A stretch of 64,000 bases of DNA from Vesta saturnalis (Eukaryota; Arthropoda; Insecta; Coleoptera; Lampyridae), in contig JARFJB010001983.1 of assembly GCA_036346205.1 (NCBI GenBank), positions 62,001-126,000 on the forward strand, written 5' to 3'. Shown here piece after piece: positions 33,212-45,499 of the stretch. Under the pieces are notes generated by a model. The model saw only the letters and a list, made by a program, of their open reading frames with translations, was not told the DNA's origin and ran no database searches. Within the stretch, counting starts at the first letter, position 1, and the number at the start of each line of letters is the position of its first letter. The translations under genes were made by a program, and so were the position numbers.

Positions 33212-33337
33212 AGGTAATCCTATAGCACCTTCAGGTCCTTGATCTCCTTTTGCTCCTTTTATTCCTTGCGGACCGATACCACCAGAAAGACCTACAATTC
33301 CCGCTTCACCTTTAGAACCTTGAACTCCTGGTGGACC
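33212..33337 (-). CDS. Collagen IX-like exon, 14 perfect Gly-X-Y triplets
   Basis: Acceptor GTACTTAG, donor GTAAGT, phase 0, 126 bp. Starts GPPGVQGSKGEAGIVGLSGG. Confidence 0.92.
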
Positions 33338-33388
33338 CTAAGTACAGCATCTTGTAAGCTGGATTTGTTAATTAAAAGTTACACTTAC

Positions 33389-33544
33389 TTGTGGACCAAT
33401 TGGACCTCTTGTACCAGGTGGACCTGGCGGCCCTTCCTCGCCAATTTCAGCACTGCCTACTCCAGAAGTACCTGGTGCTCCGGGAGGTCCAGGTAATCCG
33501 TCAGTTCCTCTATCACCTTTAGGACCTAAGCTTCCCGGCAACCC
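33389..33544 (-). CDS. Collagen IX-like exon, 52 codons with one interruption
   Basis: Acceptor AATTTATAG, donor GTAAGT, phase 0. Gly-X-Y broken once at GTSGVGSAEIGEEG, then GPPGPPGTRGPIGPQ. Confidence 0.92.
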
Positions 33545-33590
33545 CTATAAATTTGCGTGTTTAATTTGTAATATTTGATTAAATACCTAC

Positions 33591-33698
33591 ATTTTCCCCT
33601 TGAGAACCAGGAATACCATCTAATCCAGAGGTTCCCGGTAGACCAGGAGAACCTTGATTTCCTTTAATTCCTGGTAAACCTTGTAATCCAGTCGCACC
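33591..33698 (-). CDS. Collagen IX-like exon, 12 Gly-X-Y triplets
   Basis: Acceptor TCTCCTTAG, donor GTAGGT, 108 bp, the classic length of a duplicated 54-bp collagen exon unit. Encodes GATGLQGLPGIKGNQGSPGL onward. Confidence 0.92.
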
Positions 33699-33745
33699 CT
33701 AAGGAGAAAGTTACAATTTGTGGCGCTAAGAATATTTATACATAC

Positions 33746-33835
33746 TGGTTGACCTGGCCGACCCTGCGGACCTCTTGGACCTGGAAAACCAGGTTCCCCG
33801 ATTGGACCAATTGGACCAATTTGTCCTGGTCTACC
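33746..33835 (-). CDS. Collagen IX-like exon, 10 Gly-X-Y triplets
   Basis: Acceptor AACCTTTTAG, donor GTATGT, 90 bp, phase 0. Encodes GRPGQIGPIGPIGEPGFPGP onward. Confidence 0.92.
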
Positions 33836-33886
33836 CTAAAAGGTTGCTTAATCAATACTGAAATTCTAGCGGTAATCAATATTTAC

Positions 33887-33979
33887 ATTAGTTCCATTTA
33901 TGCCTGGTGGACCTGGCGGACAGGGTTTGTCACATGTTGGTGGTGCCGGTGTCCCGTTAGGTACAGTGGGACCTACCCC
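33887..33979 (-). CDS. Collagen IX-like exon: TSPN-to-helix junction with two cysteines
   Basis: Acceptor TTTTTTTGTCAG, donor GTAAAT, 93 bp. Encodes GVGPTVPNGTPAPPTCDKPC then PPGPPGINGTN. The Pro-rich linker and CDKPC motif precede the first triple helix, as in FACIT collagens. Confidence 0.92.
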
Positions 33980-34026
33980 CTGACAAAAAAATGTTTTAAG
34001 ATAAACAACACGATAATTTTACTTAC

Positions 34027-34101
34027 TATTGGGATTTCGCTACAAGATTCTCTGTGTGGGCTTGTTGGATCGCAACTCATTACCATCCATTGTAAGTCAA
34101 T
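34027..34101 (-). CDS. Collagen IX-like exon: end of TSPN domain
   Basis: Acceptor CATTTATAG, donor GTAAGT, 75 bp, phase 0. Encodes IDLQWMVMSCDPTSPHRESC then SEIPI, closely matching the conserved last strand and cysteines of the type IX TSPN domain. Confidence 0.93.
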
Positions 34102-35400
34102 CTATAAATGATAAAGGTATAGTGGTTGGAATACATACTTTGTTGATTTTAGATTAAGAATACAAAATGTAAGTTAAATCTTTGTTGGTCAACTTTATGG
34201 AATAAATAATATTTCCACATGCTTTAGGTACGTGTTTTTCATTACTTGTAATAGACCTCCTGCAATAATGTATAAAATTTGTTTCCGTAACTTAAAATTT
34301 TTTAACTACAGTCCTTTAAGGCGTAGTTTAGACATGAGTTTTAGGCATTCATTAGCCCTCTTGCAATCAATCATTAATGCAGTGCGCCGTTGAAACTAAT
34401 CGCAATAGCTCATTATGTATCGTTTAAAATTAAAAAAAAGGTTAGAACAAGCAACAGAGTATAAAGAACAGTATTAAACTGTTAACAAATTAGACAAAAT
34501 GTAGAAAAAGTTTGCGCAGGACACACTAAATGATTTGAAGGTCTAATACATATATGTAGATGTTTTAAGATTACATCGACGACGACTGCTAATACAGCTG
34601 TAATAACTAATTAAATTGGAAATAATTAATTAGTACGTGCTGTTTTAATTCTTCTCTTTGTTCCTAGTGTTAATAGTTAATCAAATAATTTAAAAACCTA
34701 AATCGCTGAAGGTTTGAATGTTTTAATAACTTATTTAAGAGGGTACCTACATAAGTTGATAAACAAAGAATTAAAAGGTTATTACTTTGGATAAGTTGGA
34801 TAACAAGTAATGATATTTAGGAAGATGTGGGTGCAAAACTGGTATTAAGCGATGAAAAAGTGTTAACACCTTAACTGCTTGAGAACGAAGTAGAACGTGC
34901 AACCCGTCTGAAAAGCACATCAAGGAAAAAGTTGCTGCCACTATAGCAGTGCAACAAAGGATAGAAAGTCCACCTGAGATATCGCAGTAAATCATTCAAA
35001 AAAAGTTTGCAGATTATAAAAACAAAGAGGACTTGATTAAAAAAAAGAAGAAAAGATGAGGAAAATACGGTGATCACAAAATCATAGTTTTGGTAGTGTA
35101 AAGAATTAAGAATTCGGCGATCGATCTTGATAAAGCCTTTGGTAACATGAAATGACCAGAATGGTACAACACTGGTAGAAGATAAAAGGAAGAACGCTGA
35201 TTATCTCTTACGTTATTTAACATCTTTACGGAGCAAATGGTTAAAGAAAGCTGCTATAGAAGCAGTGGAGTAAGCATTGGAGACACGAAAATTAAGTAGG
35301 TAAGGTTTATGTGCAGTATGACCTACTTTGGACATAGAATACCTGAAAAGAATGTTACGATACGTAAAGGAAATCGAAAAGTATGGGTTGCGCAAACTTT
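34102..35400. other. Collagen intron, no gene seen
   Basis: AT-rich; short open frames at 34771-35395 carry no motif I can assign. The part after about 34900 may be eroded retroelement sequence. Confidence 0.45.
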
Positions 35401-35449
35401 GGTTTCGGGTTTGAACCAGAGTTGTGGCATAGACATGTTTACTTATGTA

Positions 35450-36600
35450 TAGTAGGTTCAGTGAGAGAATATCCTTTGGATAAACTACGTCTATTATTTT
35501 GTAGAAGCAGTAAAAAATCGAGAGTGATGAGAGTGGGAGAGATTAAGGTTATAAACAGAACTCAAAAACGATTTTTTTTAATAATTGTGGCCCTGAATAC
35601 GCTACGTTTAGCCTAACGTGTTAAAACACTCAGGAACACTTATGAGGATAGATATGGGGATATTGAATTGCCAAGAGATGCCTACGAACGCCTACCTTAA
35701 TTTTTTTCATATTTCAAGTGGGAGAAAAATAGGAACTACGAATATCATTCCACAGTTTAGAAGTCGTGTGGAAGAATGTGGCCCGTTCGGTACAAGTGGA
35801 GATTTGTACTGCATATTAATTATCAATAATCAATAATCATAATTATCAAAGAAATCTAAAACCCAGTTGATGAAGGTATCAGTTAATCCAAAGGAAGTGA
35901 GTTTGGGAAGTAAACACATGCCAAACTAGGTCAAACTCTTTAAAGGTATCTAAAGCGACTACAACTGTTTTACCGGATTGTTCTAATGTATTGTTCCAAA
36001 CTTAGGTCATACATGAAAGAAGATTACCTGTTGAATGGTTCTGTTTAAAATCAAACTGGTGGTCACTAGGGAGTTTGTTAGATTCAAGGAAAGAGTAGTT
36101 GCTTACTGATGGAATTTTCAATGACTTAAACAAAATGAAAGTGATGGCAATTGGTCGGTATTTAGAAGGATCTGTTTTGTCGCCTTTTTTCGGAATAGGA
36201 TAAATTTTTGTTAATTTTCAGAGATCGAATACAGCTAAGATAGTACTAGTACTAGGTGGGGGGAATATTTCTTTAGGGAAATAGCTGGGATACCGTAGTG
36301 TTTCAGATAGAAACAAAATTTCAGGTTGTAATTGATCAAGATGTTGATAAACAGTTTTAAGATTAGACCTGGTACCGCGAGTGTTACAGTATTGGATCAG
36401 AAAGTAAGCACTTTCGATGGCTAAGTCGCTTGATCCCTTCCCTCCGGGATATCTGAACAGAGCAGGACTTTATGCCAACTTTTTGTAATTTTTGAATTTT
36501 AGGAAGACGGTGAGGGCGAGATGAAAAATAGGATGGGAATAGATTAAGGATAACGTGACTGGCAGCCCTTACCGGAGACCCAATATTAAGCAACCCTTGT
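35450..36600 (-). pseudogene. Non-LTR retrotransposon fragment, copy A (endonuclease/RT)
   Basis: Minus-strand remnants of the family also present at 45500-47440. From 36400 downward they include an endonuclease start (NLKTVYQHLDQLQPEILFLS), an RT segment resembling YRPIAIT, and SGKTVVVALDTFKEFDLVWH near 35960, where AFDRVWH is expected. Nucleotide similarity to copy B extends from about 35570 to 36400. Many stops. Confidence 0.72.
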
Positions 36601-37558
36601 TACGGGTAGTACTACCTCCCCGACTGGAATGGAGTACACATGCATCCCACCTCTAAATTGTCAAAGTAAGACAAAGGTAAGGATGAGGATGGTGTGATCC
36701 TGTCTTACTTTGGAGTGTGTTTCTGTATGGCTGAGAAATGTGAACGTTGTTAATAAAAAGTAGTGATAAGTCGGGAGGCAGGTAGGATGAGTATTAAAGA
36801 AGAGCTGAAAGGAATAAGCCAGGAGAGTAATTTCTCAAGCATACTATATGACAGGAAGAACTATACAGCACATATACTGGGGAAAATCAAGTAGCGCAGG
36901 GGACGATTGGAGTTGTGTGAAACAATGATGGACAAGGCTGAAGAGGGAGAGATAAGGATGGAACAGGAACCTACGACAGCAGCGAACGTAATTAGTAAGT
37001 GCTATTTACATTAGTCGCGTTATTTACAAAACATGCAATTTTAACAGATAGCATCATGTTTATATTTGTAAAAGGCAGTCAATTGATCTCGTATTTATTA
37101 AAGTTTTCTCTATTTATTGCCAATAAGTCGATTTTAATAAAAGTAAGATTCGTGTGTCATTTGATGATTATTAACTAAAGAAGAATTACTGCCATACTGC
37201 GGCAATTTGTATTGCGGAAGCAGAACCGCTAGCTACATTTTAGCAGAAACTCCTCTTATTCAGTTAAATTAGGAAAGTCTAGCCCATATCATTATTACAA
37301 TGTTAAATATTCATGTGAAAAATAAGTGTCAAACATTCAATTCCTTTAAATATCTCAAGCGAGGCGATACAAATATGCAATTTTCGGCAATCTTTCAATT
37401 TACTATTTCTTAAGTTAGGTCAATATTCCTAAGTGAGAGTTTGAAAAGTGAACTTACACCGTTTATACCATGATGCAATCCGTATGTATACTTAAAAATA
37501 TAACATGCAAATTATTTAATCTTAAGAATAATTGCGAATGAATAAATTGTTCACTTAC
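36601..37558. other. Collagen intron, no gene seen
   Basis: No coding or structural signal recognised; a G-rich stretch at 36640-36990 is unlike the AT-rich surroundings and may be LINE 5' sequence. Confidence 0.4.
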
Positions 37559-37570
37559 CAAATGTGTTCC
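37559..37570 (-). CDS. Candidate 12-nt microexon of the collagen gene
   Basis: Minus strand: a T-rich tract and TTTTTAACAG, then GGAACACATTTG, then GTAAGTGAAC. Both splice sites are close to consensus and only 12 nt apart. The codons GGA ACA CAT TTG (Gly-Thr-His-Leu) would enter at a phase-0 junction between the TSPN exons 44210-44383 (...KQTVP) and 34027-34101 (IDLQWM...), keeping frame. Vertebrate type IX reads straight across this junction (VPFELQW), so the insertion would be optional. Sequence evidence only; it could be a chance pairing of splice sites. Confidence 0.5.
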
Positions 37571-38650
37571 CTGTTAAAAAGTAATAAAAAACGGTTAGTA
37601 AATTAAGTCAAACAACATCTAAATTATATTAATTGCATTTAAATTAACGTATGAGACATAAGATTTGGTCATTTGATTTTGTTCCAGTATTTAATCTTCT
37701 ATCCTAAAACTCCAAATATATTCGCCAATATTGAATTTCAAGCCGCGTTTCATCCTTGGGTACAGAAACGTTTTCTTCGTAAATCCTCTCGCAAAAATGT
37801 ATTCCTCCATTAAAGACAGCTTGTGTCTTTGTACGTTTTCTGTTATAGTAAGGTAATGCCGAATATATTTAAGATGCAACTATCTGTAACCATAAACTTG
37901 CACAGAAACTGCTAATTCATCGCAAATAAAATTCAGTACACTGCTACAGCTAAAATTTATCGCAAGATACAGTTTAAGCTTATGGAGTATCGGGCTTCAG
38001 AATTTATGTTGTGCACGATATGGCCCTTTGCACTGATTTATCTCTGTTGAAACCCAAAATAGCACCCTCTGTTATCATATTTTGCAGGTTCCTGTTTCGA
38101 TCACCAACACAAATAATAAGATTAAGAACTTCAACGAATACCAATTGGACCTACCGTCGTAAAATTTCCGCAAATCTAGGTTTCGTTTTCCAATTTAATT
38201 TAGTGAAACTATAAATTATTTTTTGGGAATATATCCGGAACACATTCTCATAGGATGCATTTATTTTGAGTTTCGGAACTCCAAATTGAACATAGGCGAA
38301 TTTATTTCGAGTATTAAAACTAGACATTAAAAATGAGAGAATTTCAGTTCCGGCATTCGAAAATAATTCTTCAAAAGTTCGAGTTATGGATCTCATACTC
38401 AACACAATAGCAATTAAGCACTGATAGAAGATAACCCCCAAACGTCCAACAAATCCAAGATTTTTGTGTAATACTGTAACGTGTAACGAAAAAATTTTGG
38501 CCACGAACGTGAAAACCCTTACTATAGAATTGAGTGCTCGCTTTTTTACAAAAAAAATTAGGATATGGTTCTGGACATAGAAGATGAGCTTTAAACAATT
38601 TACGTAGGATTAAGTACTGTGGTCCTCGATCAGTTTTGTAAGTAAATTTT
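37571..38650. other. Collagen intron, no gene seen
   Basis: Short open frames at 37691-38598 show no recognisable domains. Confidence 0.45.
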
Positions 38651-38659
38651 CATGTTGTC

Positions 38660-39755
38660 TTACATAACCATCACGTAATTCATACATTTTACTCTGTCAC
38701 GTTCTAAAACTCCTTATCTTTCTTTCCTCAATAGCGTCATACTGTATTCAACAACTACATCGAGGTCTGCATTACCTAATCTTAACGCTAAATTTACCTA
38801 CATTATATCTATTCTATTATCTGACCAAACCAACAAACCGTACTTCTCTCTTACAGATCGATCAGTGTCTCATTTTATTCACTCATACCTCGCTCTATCC
38901 ATTCTCGTTTAATAGCATACGCTTCACAAAGATTTTATACTGCCAGCATTTATTTTACGTTCATATTTCTTTAACAAACCCAAGTTTTGCTTTCGTGGTC
39001 TATACGCTGCCAATCACCTTTTTTCCTGCATTGACGCTTGACACACCGCGACGCTTAATGTTAGCATATATGCTACCATCGGCAGTAAAAATTATACCCA
39101 AATACACGAACTCATCAACTTGTTCTACAATTTTATCATGCAGGGTAAATACGATCACCACTACCACCTTTGTTCTGTCCACGTTTACCCTTAAATCACT
39201 TACAGCGTTATTTGCAGTTTACTCGCATTTTTTGATTAGTAAAACTGTATCATCAGCATACCTCAGAACTCTTACATTCACCTCACTAATCATTAAACCA
39301 TTTACAATAGTACACTCTTACCCTAACAGACTTATAAATACATGGAGCCTTGTTTAAATCCTTACTCTATTCTAAAGTATTCAGTCAAGCACCCTTTAAC
39401 CCTAATACATACCGGGCCAACGTCATGTACTGCTCTTATTCTCTTTACTAGACATTCACTCACTTCTCACTCATTTAAAGTGTCTCAGAGCTTCTCCCTA
39501 TTCATTCGATCTTACGCTTCCTCAAACTCTAAAAATGCATACCATAGTTTCTTCATAACATTTAAACACTTTTTAACCACTTGCTGTAAATCAACCATCC
39601 TCTTCCTTGCATGAAACCATTTTAAACGTCACCACTTTTACTCCGTTGTTCCTACTTTACAATCAGTTTGTTACTATCATTGACAATCCTTATGTCATTG
39701 TGCTCCATCTAATGTATACCACTTGTATGATAATTATGTACCGCAGTAAGGTTTG
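38660..39755 (-). pseudogene. Non-LTR retrotransposon RT fragment (second LINE family), 3' part
   Basis: Minus strand: KKLWYAFLEFEEA, DRMNREKLWDTLNE and VGPVCIRVKGCLTEYFRIE (39600-39380) are the palm motifs around the first catalytic Asp. Then TKVVVVIVFTLHDKIVEQVD and EFVYLGIIFTADGSIYANIK (39180-39000) are the thumb-side motifs. A weak tail resembling WFGHVERMD follows near 38830. Stops are frequent. The upstream part of the same family is at 42270-43760, separated by a DD41D transposon. Confidence 0.75.
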
Positions 39756-41849
39756 TACACTGCGTCAAATTTTGGTTGAAATTGTAGGGTATCTAGTTTG
39801 CGAGCAAAGATAGAAAGATGCGGTTTTCGCGACCCTGTTCTAATTTTTCGTAAATTGAAAGATGCCACAAACAAAATTGTCACAGTCCTATTACTATTTG
39901 AGATACAGTGCGAAATTCAAAATTTGTAATATTTTAAGCACCCCTCGTAACTGTATTGCCTTGTAATTTATCGAAATGATGAAAAGTGGGTTTTATACAG
40001 AAATTTCCGTAGAATTTAGTGACGTGCATAGTTTTCCCCACTAAAAGTCAGTTTCTTCGCAATAAACCAAAGTTTTGTTTTTTTAAATGAAACCCCCTGT
40101 ATATTTTTTTTATTATATAATAGAGCTTACTCTCAGCTTTAAAAAAATATATATTGTATGGCACTTCTTTTGCATTATTAATCTCAAAAATGAATGTTAC
40201 GTTAATTTAACATTTTGATGATATAGTTGGCCATGAAACCCATAAGCTCAGTATAAACGCGTATTTTCTTGAATATATAAATACGCGAGTATAATAAATC
40301 TAAGGAGTTTTACGCAGAAATGCAAAAGTAATAATAAAAAATTATGCAAATTAAGTACAATAGTTTTTGAAACACATTCAACTGGCAATTTTTTTTTTAA
40401 TTTTGGAAAATGCATCTTACAGCTTCAGAACAAAATATTAAGGCAATAAAACTTATAAAGAATACTTTATATCTAGATTTGAAAGTAGGCTGGACCTAGT
40501 CAGATCTAAATGTAATTGACCTATCAAATCTGATTAAAATAATTTTTGTGCGACAATCGTATTGTTTGTTCAGTGTGCAAAGTATGGCAGAAAATCTAAG
40601 TTTTGAAAAATGTGATATGCTGATTTGCTTTGGTCAGAGTAATGAAAACGCCGACGCAGCAATCAATTTGAATTTTAACAGATAAATAAAGTTTTCTTGG
40701 TATTAATTTTGATAATTAAGTAACTTTACATTTATGTAGGTTTCCAGAAAGTAGTATTGGAGTTTCTAAAACAAGAATCCTTCGCCACCATAATTTTAAC
40801 CATATGAATTTAGGTTTATTCAACATCTACATCCTGGCGACGCTGAACGTAGGTTAATATTTTGCAATTGGTACTTAAACATGTTAAATATAGTACCCAA
40901 CTTGGGAAGAAATGCCATACGGTCAGACGAGGCACATTTTAGCAATTGAGGTGTTTTAAACAGGCACAATAGCAGACTCAGGTCTCAAGAAAATCAACAC
41001 CAAATATTCCCCCAAAGACAAGAACGATTTGGACTAAACGTTTCTTGCTTTATATTAGGATTAAAAATAAAATTTTACATTTTCGAAAGAAACATCCGCT
41101 CCCAGATATTTAGACATTTTATGAATGGTTGTCCCTGAATTATTAGATGACATTTCTTTAACTCGCTTGAACCAAATTCACAATGCGCAAATTATACGCC
41201 CGTTTTTGGAAAAAATTTTTGGTAATAGATGGATTGGCACTAATGGGCCGATAAAATGCCCTCCTAGATCTCCAGATTTGTCAGTCTTAGATTTCTTTTT
41301 ATGGGGTTACTTGCAAAATAAAATATACCAAGCTCAATGTCATAACATTGAACGTTTGACAAACGCAGTTAGAGAAGCTTTCACACATTTACAAGACCAC
41401 CCTATTATTGTGCTTAATGCTATAGAACGAATTGGAAGAGTGTGTGAAGCATGTATAAGACATAATGTACATCCCTTTTAGTAATTTATATTAGGCTTGT
41501 AAAGTTGTAGGTATTACGCTTTTACAAAAACAAAACTTTGGTTTATTGCGAAGAAACTGACTTTTTGTGGGAAAAACTATATATGCCACTAAATTCTAAG
41601 GAAAATTCTGTATAAAACCCACTTTTTACCATTTCTATAAATTACAAGGCAAAGCAGTTACGAGGGTTGCTTAAAATGTACAAATTTTGAATTTCGCACT
41701 GTATCGCAAATACTAATAGGACTATAACTATTCTGTTTGTGACATCTTTCGTTTCACGAAAAAGTAGAACAGGGTCGCGAAAACCGCATCTTTCTATCTT
41801 TGCTCGCAAACGAGATACACTACAATTTCAACCAAAATAGGACACTGTA
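39756..41849 (+). mobile_element. DD41D mariner-type transposon with ~330-bp inverted repeats
   Basis: The arms 39756-40087 and about 41518-41849 are inverted copies (TACACTG... and TACAGTG at the tips; shared GCGAGCAAAGATAGAAAGAT, GCGGTTTTCGCGACCCTGTT and CCAAAGTTTTGTTTTT). TA lies at both outer edges. It carries a decayed transposase and sits amid the second LINE family. Confidence 0.87.
40583..41481 (+). pseudogene. DD41D transposase fossil
   Basis: The N-terminus reads MAENLSFEKCDMLICFGQSN (from 40583). It is followed by frame-broken pieces: IRSDEAHFSN (first Asp region, about 40920), then from 41125 NAQIIRPFLEKIFGNRWIG, PPRSPDLSVLDFFLWGYLQN (third Asp), and a C-terminus to 41481. The DGAPAH segment with the second Asp is lost. 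Inactive. Confidence 0.82.
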
Positions 41850-42270
41850 TTTTTTAATAAAAATCGTAGTGCTCATTTTGTTTCTTATGTCATACAATGA
41901 TAATGATATGTTGTGTATATAGAATCTCTATAATGAGTTCCAAATTCATTACACTCAAAAGCACAATACACAGTGTTAACGTATATATTCCATTAAAGAA
42001 CTTCTTGATCACGTCACCTCCTAAACCATTAAAAACTTAAAAACCCACATAATCTATTCGTTTGATAGTGAATAAAGATATGTATTTTCTTGATTTTGAA
42101 GACAATATACACATATACCACGATATTAGTAATGTCGGACTCAAACTGCATAGTACAGATTCATTTCCTGACAACTCACAGTAGATCGCTTAAGGAATCA
42201 ACATTCCCAATACCGAAATTCTTCAATTGTCCGCATGCCAATGTTAACGGGATATCACGTACTTGATATT
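41850..42270. other. Collagen intron, no gene seen
   Basis: Unassigned 420 bp between the DD41D element and the LINE remnant. Confidence 0.4.
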
Positions 42271-43760
42271 GTTTATCAGTTTGCTCAAAATACCTTACCA
42301 GGTGCACCTAATATAATTTTTACTATCACTGTTATTCCTCTTACTCTTATATAGTGGAACAATAATCGCACTTTTTCAATCGATCGGTTACGCTTAATAC
42401 ATGTATTAAATAATTCACAAAATCTTTCCTCAAGCTTTCCACATCTATATATCAGCCTTTCACCAGTCAATCCATCCACACCTGCTGGTTTATCATTCCT
42501 TAAATTTTGTAAAGCTTTCTTTACTACATTCAACACAGTATCCTCCTCAGTTTCACTTAGAACTTTGTAAATTTATCTTCTCATTATTTTATCAACCCGC
42601 ATTCGCCCCATACTATCTTCGTCGTCCTATTCAGTACTTTTATTGCGTCCTGATTTGACCCACTTCCAGAAAAGTCTTTTATTTTCTCAAAATTATTCTC
42701 ATCCTTTGCCCTACTTATTTTCTCTTTACTCAATCTGTACACTTTATATAAACGCTTTTTATGTTCCATTTTCTGTAACAATCAGTGTCTTTCAAACACA
42801 CCCATGCGCTTTCATTGTCACCGTTTTTTATTTGATCGTTCCAGATCATTTGATCCATATTTAAATCTCTGCTCAAAACCCTCACATCGTGAGCAACCAG
42901 TTTTTCTACATTAATTCTTTACGTTTGCACTACGTTCACCTTCGTTCTCTATACCTACTTTTGTTCTAATCACACTTTATATACAACCAAAAGGTGACCA
43001 GTTCCACGCTCTGATTCCTTCATTACGTGTGTATCCCTCCTTATAAACGATCATGTCAATCGTGTTTTTAGATTCACCTCTCTGCTATGTATACATATGA
43101 ATACTGTTATGTTTAAACCATGTCTTAGATGCAAACAAATTTCTTCTTACACAAATATTTATCAGGAGTTAAATAACTTCATTTGTTATTTCCTAGAACG
43201 TGTTCTGTGTATTCTCTCTGTACACTCGCTCGTACGTTCAGATTTTCCAATAAAATTTTTCACATGGCTTACAAACATTCAATACGTTCTCCACATCGTT
43301 TCAAAAAATCTTACAGTCTCGGTTGTTCTCGCCATTTACTAGCGCATTACGTGCAATAAAAGTAATGTATCAAAATTCTACGCCTGTTTTTTCACTTACA
43401 GTCACTCAAACTCTTTTTGCCCCATGCATTTTCATTTCAACCCCTGACCAAAGCACCAGACTATCATCATCGATCTCTACAACATTCTTGCCTTTGCGCT
43501 TTCTCTCAGGTACATGAAGAATGTTAACCTGCTTTACATTCATTATATTCATAATTTCATACTCTTTCCAAGTACCAACTCGTCATTCCGTGTTCATGTG
43601 TTCGTCAACAACGGAGCCTATCCGTTTCAACTCTTTCCGGCCCTGGTAGCCAGAGAGAAGATCCGAGGTTATCATACCAGTTTCGCTAATAGCTGAATTT
43701 CAGGTAAACCTGTTATCATCTAAGTCGTACCTTGGAGGACGTAGCATTCCCTAATAATGG
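42271..43760 (-). pseudogene. Non-LTR retrotransposon fragment (second LINE family), 5' part
   Basis: Minus strand, high to low: endonuclease-like pieces (KRKGKNVVEIDDDSLVLWSG and VEMKMHGAKRV near 43500-43440), a linker WNDQIKNGDNESAWVCLKDT (about 42850), EHKKRLYKVYRLSKEKISRA, then the RT start ALQNLRNDKPAGVDGLTGER and FCELFNTCIKRNRSIEKV (42520-42370). It ends at LGAPGKVF (42285). It belongs with the RT part at 38660-39755. Confidence 0.75.
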
Positions 43761-44209
43761 TACTGTCTTACTATGGGTCAATGTTGGCATAAGTTAGCCT
43801 TGTTGACACAAACGCGGCCACCTTCCTGGTTACCCCATTCGCGCTCAAAGTAATTCTATATAACCAATCATGTTCAAGTTTTAATAAAATTCCATTCATA
43901 AGTCAGTTATCAAAATGTTATCTCTCATACGTTTAATAAATAACTAATACGTCTACAGCGAAACTAAGTAACCACTAAAAAATTAGCGGTGAAAAAAAGA
44001 ATGTGCATAACTAGATATTGCATTTTTCAAATTTACGCATTCCTCTTTTCAGAGCTAGGTATTTAAAAAAAATTCAAAAAGTTAGCGCTATTATTTATCT
44101 ACCCGAAAACTCTAACTACTGACTACAAAATGCTGCTCTACACACAAACATTTATTTACAAAAAATATTTACAAAATATATTTTCTGTTGTATTTCTAAA
44201 AAAACTTAC
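43761..44209. other. Collagen intron, no gene seen
   Basis: Nothing recognisable apart from the donor side of the next exon (ACTTAC on the plus strand at 44204-44209). Confidence 0.5.
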
Positions 44210-44383
44210 CGGTACAGTTTGCTTCGTGCTCGTAAATTTTGCAATAGCAATTAAACCGTTGACATCAATTACACCTCTGGGTTCTCGTAATTTATTTCGA
44301 CTAACTTCTTCACAGTCAACGTAAAGCACGACTGTGTCATGTGAGACTCCAAAATGGATTTTATGCCAATTTTTATCAAACAC
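44210..44383 (-). CDS. Collagen IX-like exon: TSPN domain, second part
   Basis: Acceptor AATTTAG, donor GTAAGT, 174 bp, phase 0. Encodes VFDKNWHKIHFGVSHDTVVL, YVDCEEVSRNKLREPRGVID and VNGLIAIAKF. The WHKI, VDC and GxIDxxG motifs match the laminin-G-like TSPN fold of type IX collagen. Confidence 0.94.
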
Positions 44384-44431
44384 CTAAATTTAAATAAAAA
44401 CAGTTTGGTACTAAGTGTTTTTTATACTCAC

Positions 44432-44648
44432 CGAAGCGTTGTGAAACGGTAATGTTTGCAATTTACCCTCATGGTTTAATATGCTAAATTCTACTACTTG
44501 TTTCCTTGGATTCAGTGTGACAAGAAATTGTGGTTTGGATTCTAAATCCGTTACTTGTACTATATTCCATGGTGATTTTTGAATTTTTCTTGATCGAAAT
44601 GTACAAATGAATGAAAATTGATCTGGAAGACCTTCTGGGAAAATATCC
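44432..44648 (-). CDS. Collagen IX-like exon: TSPN domain, first part
   Basis: Acceptor CTTTTCAG, donor GTGAGT, 217 bp; phase 2 in (completes Arg), phase 0 out. Encodes DIFPEGLPDQFSFICTFRSR, SPWNIVQVTDLESKPQFLVT and LPFHNAS, matching the P-G-LP-FSF and WNI motifs of FACIT TSPN domains. Confidence 0.94.
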
Positions 44649-45499
44649 CTGAAAAGATTGGTATTATTAAGATTATATTATTTAATATTTTGTTTAATGT
44701 ATGGTAACAAACCAAAATACCACTTTACTGGTGCAATTTCTATAATTTTTGTAGTGCGGTAGAATTTTTATGAATGTTTTAACCTAAGTAGGCTTCAGCG
44801 AACTCAAAATTGTTACCCGTCCAAAAATGTAGCAAATATAGCAATATATTCCTAGTGCACAAACCTATGTGTTTAATCTGCGGATAACTAAATTAAAGAG
44901 ACTTCATTAAAATGTAAATATCACTAAATTTAGTGACCAAAATGTATGTGTTGGTAATTCTCGATTTGTGGAACAATAATCTGAATCATTACTTGAAAGA
45001 TCTGTAAATTCTTTGAAATGTTAAAGTAAGAACATATCAAAAAATGTAAACCACACAATTGCAACAGAAAACTAATAGTAATTGGTATCACTAGGCTAGA
45101 AAAACAGTTTTGTTGGTATGAGAAGAATTGGAAATGTGAAAACGAATATCAACGTTATCAAATAGCTTATAACAATAAGGGAATTCTTTTCATTTCATAA
45201 CTCAGCTTAAAATAAGCGTCAAATCAGTGATCCGAAATTTGAAATAAGGATAACGAGGAGAACGGTTTGAAAATATGTGCACTTAGGCATGGAAAATCTC
45301 AATTAACATCACCTTTCGCTGTTATCCTTCAAGGGTAAGAGGGAAACTGCAAAACTCAAGTTGAGATCATTTAAATCAAAATTAATCAAAATTAATAGCA
45401 AAACGAGATGAATTTTGCTGAGATCTCATGTGAATATAACGGGCTTATCAATGATAGCTGTTAGAAAATTCAGTGGTGCTAAACTAAAAATGTTAATGT
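44649..45499. other. Collagen intron, no gene seen
   Basis: AT-rich intron sequence with no coding or repeat signal recognised. Confidence 0.5.

Noticed and set aside
31763..34111. Plus-strand open frames opposite the collagen exons
   Set aside because: Complement of Gly-X-Y codons; they ignore the GT-AG junctions that the minus strand obeys.
34771..35400. Host gene between the collagen exon and LINE copy A
   Set aside because: Only short frames with frequent stops on both strands; more likely eroded repeat.
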